Below, piece after piece: positions 5,857-9,340 of a stretch of DNA of 9,340 nucleotides; within the stretch, counting starts at the first letter, position 1, and each line of letters starts with the position of its first letter. Both the position numbers and the translations under genes were made by a program. This DNA comes from Actinomycetes bacterium (lineage in GTDB: Bacteria > Actinomycetota > Actinomycetes > Mycobacteriales > Micromonosporaceae), in the NCBI GenBank assembly GCA_021793335.1, contig JAJYSW010000123.1, positions 1 through 9,340 on the forward strand, in the 5' to 3' direction. Below the pieces are notes generated by a model, which made no database searches, was not told the DNA's origin, and saw only the letters and a program-made list of their open reading frames with translations.

Positions 5857-7406
5857 GGGGCACCGTCCGGGAAGACCGCCTCGATATAAGGCGTGCGGGC
5901 GATCAGGTCGGTCGCGGCCTGCGAAGTGATCTCGAACAGCGGACCGGCCACGACGGTGAGCAATATGGTCAAAGCGACCAGTGCGAACGTGGGCGCCACC
6001 ATGAGACGCGGCAGCAGCGAACCGGGCTGACCGGGCCCGCCGGTGGTCGCCTCGTCCCGATCGTCATCGGCTTCGGGCGGCGTCTCCGCCTGCGGGCTGC
6101 GCCAGAACGCCAGGTTCCACACCCGGCTGATCGCATACAAGGTCAGCAGGCTCGTCGCAATGCCGCCTGCGACCAGGAGGTACGCGAGCGGGGTGGCGAC
6201 GTCGACGCCGGCCTGGATCAGCCCGAGCTTGCCGAGGTAGCCCGAGAACGGCGGAATGCCCGCCAGGTTGAGTGCCGGGACGAAGAACAGCACCGACAGG
6301 AGCGGGGTGAGGCGGGCCATGCCGCCGAGCCGTTCGAGCGAGGTCGTGCCGCCGCGCTGTTCTATCAATCCGGCCACGAGGAACAGCGTCGTCTGGATCG
6401 TGATGTGGTGGGCGACGTAGAAGATCGCCCCCGACAGCCCCGAAATGGTCGACAATCCCACCCCGAAGAGCATGTACCCGATATGGCTGATCAGGGTGAA
6501 CGACAACAACCGTTTGATGTCCGACTGCGCGACCGCGCCGAGGATGCCCATGATCATCGTCGCCAGGGCGAACACCATGAGGAAGTCGGTGATGCGGCCG
6601 CCGGGGAAGAGCAGCGTCTCGGTGCGGATGATGGCGTACACGCCGACCTTGGTCAGCAGTCCGGCGAAGACCGCGGTGACCGGTGCGGGCGCGGTCGGAT
6701 AGCTGTCGGGCAGCCACGCCGCCAGAGGGAACACCGCCGCCTTGATACCGAAGGCCAGCAGCAGCATCACGTGGAGGATCAGGGTCAGATTGCCGGGCAG
6801 GTCGTCGAGGCGGCCCGCGAGCTGGGCCATGTTCAGCGTGCCGGTGGCGCCGTAGACCAGACCCAGCGCGGTCAGGAAGACCACCGACGACAGCAGACTG
6901 ACCACGACGTAGGTCGTGCCGGCGCGGATGCGGTTCTCGGTGCTGCCCAAGGTCAGCAGCACATAGCTCGCGACCAGCAGCACTTCGAAGCCGACGTACA
7001 GGTTGAACAGGTCCCCCGAGAGGAAGGCGTTGGTCACGCCCGCGGTCAGCACCAGGTACGTCGGGTGGTAGATCGACAGCGGAGTCCCCTCGTCGCCGTC
7101 GGCCATGCCCTGCCCGATGGAGTACACCAGCACGCACAGGGTCACCGCCGCCGAGACCACCAGCATGAGTGCGGCGAGCTTGTCGGCGACCAGGACGATG
7201 CCCATCGGCGGTGCCCACCCGCCGATCGCCATGACTTGGGGGCCGTCGCGGACCGTGACGAACAACAGGGCCGAGGCGACGGCGAGGGTCGCGCTCAGCG
7301 TGGTCAGGCTGACCGCTCGCTGCGCTTGGGGGTTGCGGACGAGCATGAGCGTCAGGCCCGCACCGAGCAGCGGAATGATCACCGGCAGCGGCACGAGGAA
7401 GGTCAT
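5853..7406 (-). CDS. mnhD: Mrp-type Na+/H+ antiporter subunit D (proton-channel subunit)
   Basis: This 517-residue polytopic protein is a relative of complex I subunits NuoM/NuoN/NuoL and is one of the two large ion-translocating Mrp subunits. Residues known to matter in this family are in place: the TM5 glutamate Glu141 in LYVGFEVLL, Lys222 in FGIKAAVFPL, Lys253 in LLTKVGVYAI and Lys393 in GYLGKLGL. The antiporter-family core runs from about 130 to 430, including FPLAAWLPDSYPTAPAPV (225-242) and SHIGYMLFGVG (307-317). A hydrophilic acidic loop (about 438-466, with EADDDRDEAT) precedes the last membrane helix (471-489). Start and stop overlap mnhC and mnhE by 4 nt each. The protein is intact and of normal length. 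Confidence 0.96.
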   Translation of the reverse strand: MTFLVPLPVIIPLLGAGLTLMLVRNPQAQRAVSLTTLSATLAVASALLFVTVRDGPQVMAIGGWAPPMGIVLVADKLAALMLVVSAAVTLCVLVYSIGQGMADGDEGTPLSIYHPTYLVLTAGVTNAFLSGDLFNLYVGFEVLLVASYVLLTLGSTENRIRAGTTYVVVSLLSSVVFLTALGLVYGATGTLNMAQLAGRLDDLPGNLTLILHVMLLLAFGIKAAVFPLAAWLPDSYPTAPAPVTAVFAGLLTKVGVYAIIRTETLLFPGGRITDFLMVFALATMIMGILGAVAQSDIKRLLSFTLISHIGYMLFGVGLSTISGLSGAIFYVAHHITIQTTLFLVAGLIEQRGGTTSLERLGGMARLTPLLSVLFFVPALNLAGIPPFSGYLGKLGLIQAGVDVATPLAYLLVAGGIATSLLTLYAISRVWNLAFWRSPQAETPPEADDDRDEATTGGPGQPGSLLPRLMVAPTFALVALTILLTVVAGPLFEITSQAATDLIARTPYIEAVFPDGAP

Positions 7407-7876
7407 CGGGGCGACCGCCCTCGGTCCGCTCCGTGGTCTTGCGGCATGTCGTCGTCGCTTTCGTCGCTTTCGTCGCTGTCGTCGCTGTCATCGTTCTCGT
7501 CGGCGTGGGGGCCCTCGGCGCGTTCGGCGAGCTCCATGATGCGGCGGTCTTCCACGTCGTCTTGGACCTCGTCGTGCCCGAGCAGCTGCCAGCTGCGGTA
7601 GGCCAGAGCGAGCAGGAAGGCGGTGATGCCGAGTGTGATGACGATGGCGGTGAGGATCATCGCCTGCGGCAAGGGGTCGCTCATGTCCTCTTCGGGGCTC
7701 GCGCCGACGATGGGCGAGGTCCCCGGCGATCCGCTCATGAGGATGAGCAGGTTGACGCCGTTGCACAGCAGGATCACGCCGATGATCACTCTGGTGAGGG
7801 TGCGTTCGAGGATCAGCGACACCCCGGCGCCGAAGAGCACTCCGATGACCGCGATGTAGACCAGGTTCGGGATCAT
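7403..7876 (-). CDS. mnhC: Mrp-type Na+/H+ antiporter subunit C with acidic repeat tail
   Basis: This is a NuoK-like membrane subunit of the Mrp complex. Three helices are predicted (about 3-22, 29-47, 71-92). The family motifs LERTLTRVIIGVILLCNGVN (23-42) and DPLPQAMILTAIVIT (67-81) are intact. Typical MrpC proteins end soon after the third helix, at roughly 110-125 residues; this one has 157. The extension holds a charged helix (about 102-121), then DENDDSDDSDESDESDDD (126-143) and a short basic end. The acidic run is encoded by a 9-bp tandem repeat. The start has AGGAGG seven bases upstream and overlaps the mnhA stop by 4 nt; the stop overlaps the mnhD start. The tail should lie in the cytoplasm if the usual topology holds. 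Confidence 0.95.
   Translation of the reverse strand: MIPNLVYIAVIGVLFGAGVSLILERTLTRVIIGVILLCNGVNLLILMSGSPGTSPIVGASPEEDMSDPLPQAMILTAIVITLGITAFLLALAYRSWQLLGHDEVQDDVEDRRIMELAERAEGPHADENDDSDDSDESDESDDDMPQDHGADRGRSPR
7452..7487 (-). repeat. Four-copy 9-bp tandem repeat encoding Ser-Asp-Asp/Glu units
   Basis: On the plus strand the unit TCGTCGCTT occurs twice, then TCGTCGCTG twice, in perfect register, with degenerate copies on the right. In the mnhC frame this gives SDD and SDE triplets around residues 130-142. Because the unit is a multiple of three, copy changes by slippage would not shift the frame. Confidence 0.85.
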
Positions 7877-9340
7877 GCCGCCGCCTCCTGCACCGGTTCA
7901 TCGGGATCGGATTCGAGTTCGCCGTGGCGGTCGACCTCGGCGCCGAGACTGCGCAGGATGTCCAGGACCAGCCCGACCACGATGAGGTAGACGCCGATGT
8001 CGAAGAACACCGAGGTGACGAAGTGGACGTGGCCGAACACCGGCAGCTCGAAGTCGAACACGGCGCTTTGGAGCACGTCGCCGCCCAGCAGCATCGCCGC
8101 CGCGCCCGTCCCCACGGAGATGAACAGGCCGGTGCCCAGGACGCGGCCGGCGTCGACCGGAGCGGCCGCTCCCAGTTCGATGCGGCCGCCCGCGAGGTAG
8201 CGGACGACCAGCGCCAGTCCGGCGACGAGTCCGCCGGCGAACCCGCCGCCCGGTGCGTTGTGCCCGGAGAACAGCAGGTAGACCGAGAACAGGATGATCA
8301 CGTGGAAGATCAGCCGGGTGATGACCTGGAGGATGATCGCGGGCTCGGTGTTCTTGGCGGCGGCACGGGATATCCACTGTGGGATCTCTCCGGTCTTGGG
8401 TGTGGGCCTGGAGCCGCCGCGTCGCAGCAGCGCCCGGTCCCTGCCGAAGATCAGGCTGGCCACGCCGGTGGCCGCCACGACGAGCACGGCGACCTCGCCC
8501 ATGGTGTCCCAGGCTCGAATGTCGACCAGGATCACGTTGACGATGTTGTTGCCGCCACCGTAGGCGACGGCCGCGTCGGGGAAGAGCCGTGAGATCGGTT
8601 CGGCTTCGCGGCCGCTGACGGCGACGTACGCCATCGCCGAGGCGACGAGGCCGACCGCGATGCCGATGGCGACCCGCACGCGCCGCACATGTTTCAGCGG
8701 CCGCTCGGAGAACCAGACCGGCAGTCGCCGCAGCACCAGCACGAACATGACGATGGTGACGGTCTCGACCAAGAACTGGGTCAGCGCCAGGTCCGGTGCG
8801 CCGTGGAGGACGAACAGCGCCGCCACGCCGTACCCCGAGACACCGGTGAGGATCATGGCGGTCATGCGCCGCCGGGAGAGCGCCGCGGAGACGGCGGCGA
8901 CGATGATCACGCCTCCCACGATGAGCTGGAGCGGCGAGGAGAACGGCTCGATCCGCAGGGGCCAGGGACCGCCGAACAGGAGCACGCCGCCGGTGAGGAC
9001 CACGAGCGTCACCAGGATGACGCCGAGGTAGAACGGCAGCGAGCCGCGCTGGGTGCCGCCGGTCAATTCGACGGCCGTCCGGTCGATGCCCGCGAGGGTG
9101 CGCCGGTAGGTGCCCGCGGCGGTCAACCGCAGCCGCATCGATCGCCACGCGTCGGTCCGTCGGGCCCCCATGTGGATCAGGGTCCCGGCGGTCAGGACGA
9201 CCGCCGACAGTCCCAGCGCGGGCGTGAGCCCGTGCCACAGCGCCAAGTGGTAGACGGGGGCGTGCGTCGGATAGGCCGCGGCATAGGGCGCCACCAGGCC
9301 GTCGAATCCCGAGGCGAACAGCCCGGCCGCGAGCCCGGTG
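7873..9340 (-). CDS. mnhA: Mrp-type Na+/H+ antiporter subunit A fused to subunit B (5' part outside window)
   Basis: The visible 488 residues are the C-terminal half of the large MnhA subunit. The start lies beyond the right edge; GTG at 9294 is internal, since the conserved reading continues upstream through GFDGLVAPYA. The pattern APVYHLALWHGLTPALGLS is typical of MnhA after its NuoL-like core. A DUF4040/MbhD-like part (about 155-220) contains SGYGVAALFVLHGAPDLALTQ, and an MbhE-like part (about 264-298) contains NIVNVILVDIRAWDTMGE. From about 330 to 465 the chain is an MnhB domain, with FSVYLLFSGHNAPGGGFAGG, DAGRVLGTGL and VFFDIGVYLIVVGLVLDILR. This explains the lack of a separate mnhB gene, as in many actinobacteria. 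The acidic end (VDRHGELESDPDEPVQEAAA) precedes the 4-nt overlap with mnhC. Confidence 0.94.
   Translation of the reverse strand, partial: TGLAAGLFASGFDGLVAPYAAAYPTHAPVYHLALWHGLTPALGLSAVVLTAGTLIHMGARRTDAWRSMRLRLTAAGTYRRTLAGIDRTAVELTGGTQRGSLPFYLGVILVTLVVLTGGVLLFGGPWPLRIEPFSSPLQLIVGGVIIVAAVSAALSRRRMTAMILTGVSGYGVAALFVLHGAPDLALTQFLVETVTIVMFVLVLRRLPVWFSERPLKHVRRVRVAIGIAVGLVASAMAYVAVSGREAEPISRLFPDAAVAYGGGNNIVNVILVDIRAWDTMGEVAVLVVAATGVASLIFGRDRALLRRGGSRPTPKTGEIPQWISRAAAKNTEPAIILQVITRLIFHVIILFSVYLLFSGHNAPGGGFAGGLVAGLALVVRYLAGGRIELGAAAPVDAGRVLGTGLFISVGTGAAAMLLGGDVLQSAVFDFELPVFGHVHFVTSVFFDIGVYLIVVGLVLDILRSLGAEVDRHGELESDPDEPVQEAAA

Noticed and set aside
5015..5863. A 282-codon leftward frame as one long MnhF protein
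   Set aside because: Only its last 86 residues resemble MnhF; the rest is a frame-shifted reading of mnhE. The GTG at 5275 with AGGAG explains the true start.
7448..7503. The TCGTCGCTT array as a CRISPR or intergenic iteron
   Set aside because: The units are 9 bp without spacers, lie wholly inside mnhC and keep its reading frame.
5835..7601. A 588-codon rightward open frame opposite mnhD
   Set aside because: It is a Gln/Arg/Asp/His-rich antisense reading of a polytopic membrane protein gene whose motifs are intact on the other strand.
9292..9294. GTG as the start of the right-hand antiporter gene
   Set aside because: Conserved MnhA sequence continues upstream to the window edge, so this codon is internal.

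Overview
The window is GC-rich DNA, apart from a short AT-rich stretch near 1860-1940, and has compact bacterial gene organisation. It most likely comes from a soil or plant-litter actinomycete. The evidence is the codon bias, a transmembrane Ser/Thr protein kinase, a CBM2-bearing lignocellulose esterase and the actinobacterial type of Mrp operon with subunits A and B fused. A Streptomyces- or Glycomyces-like organism would fit, but I cannot name a genus from sequence alone. No rRNA, tRNA, CRISPR, insertion sequence or phage signature is visible.

Left region (1-1995): a leftward gene runs off the left edge. It encodes a secreted CE15 glucuronoyl esterase joined by a PPTDPTD-repeat linker to a CBM2 cellulose-binding module. 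Its 437-bp upstream region holds a plausible vegetative promoter, a direct repeat of GAAA-A-TTTC elements just downstream of it, and two further inverted repeats. One of these contains a 14-mer matching the Streptomyces CebR operator at 11 of 14 positions. This looks like substrate-dependent repression of a plant-cell-wall enzyme.

Middle region (1996-4643): a rightward class I SAM-dependent methyltransferase converges on a leftward Ser/Thr protein kinase. Their stop codons lie in one perfect 19-nt hairpin. The kinase has an intact catalytic domain, one membrane helix, a very acidic stretch and a four-cysteine extracytoplasmic domain that I do not recognise.

Right region (4644-9340): the leftward operon mnhA(B)-C-D-E-F-G encodes a multisubunit Mrp-type Na+/H+ antiporter. 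Every visible gene junction is a 4-nt stop/start overlap. The A subunit is cut by the right edge, and its visible part carries the fused MnhB domain at its C terminus. MnhC ends in an unusual Ser-Asp/Glu repeat tail. The complex would exchange cytoplasmic Na+ for protons, giving Na+ and alkali tolerance and pH control. A hairpin after mnhG may end the operon.

I found no clearly new multi-gene system. The most notable items are the operator cluster before the esterase, the hairpin that contains two stop codons, the kinase sensor domain and the acidic repeat tail on MnhC.
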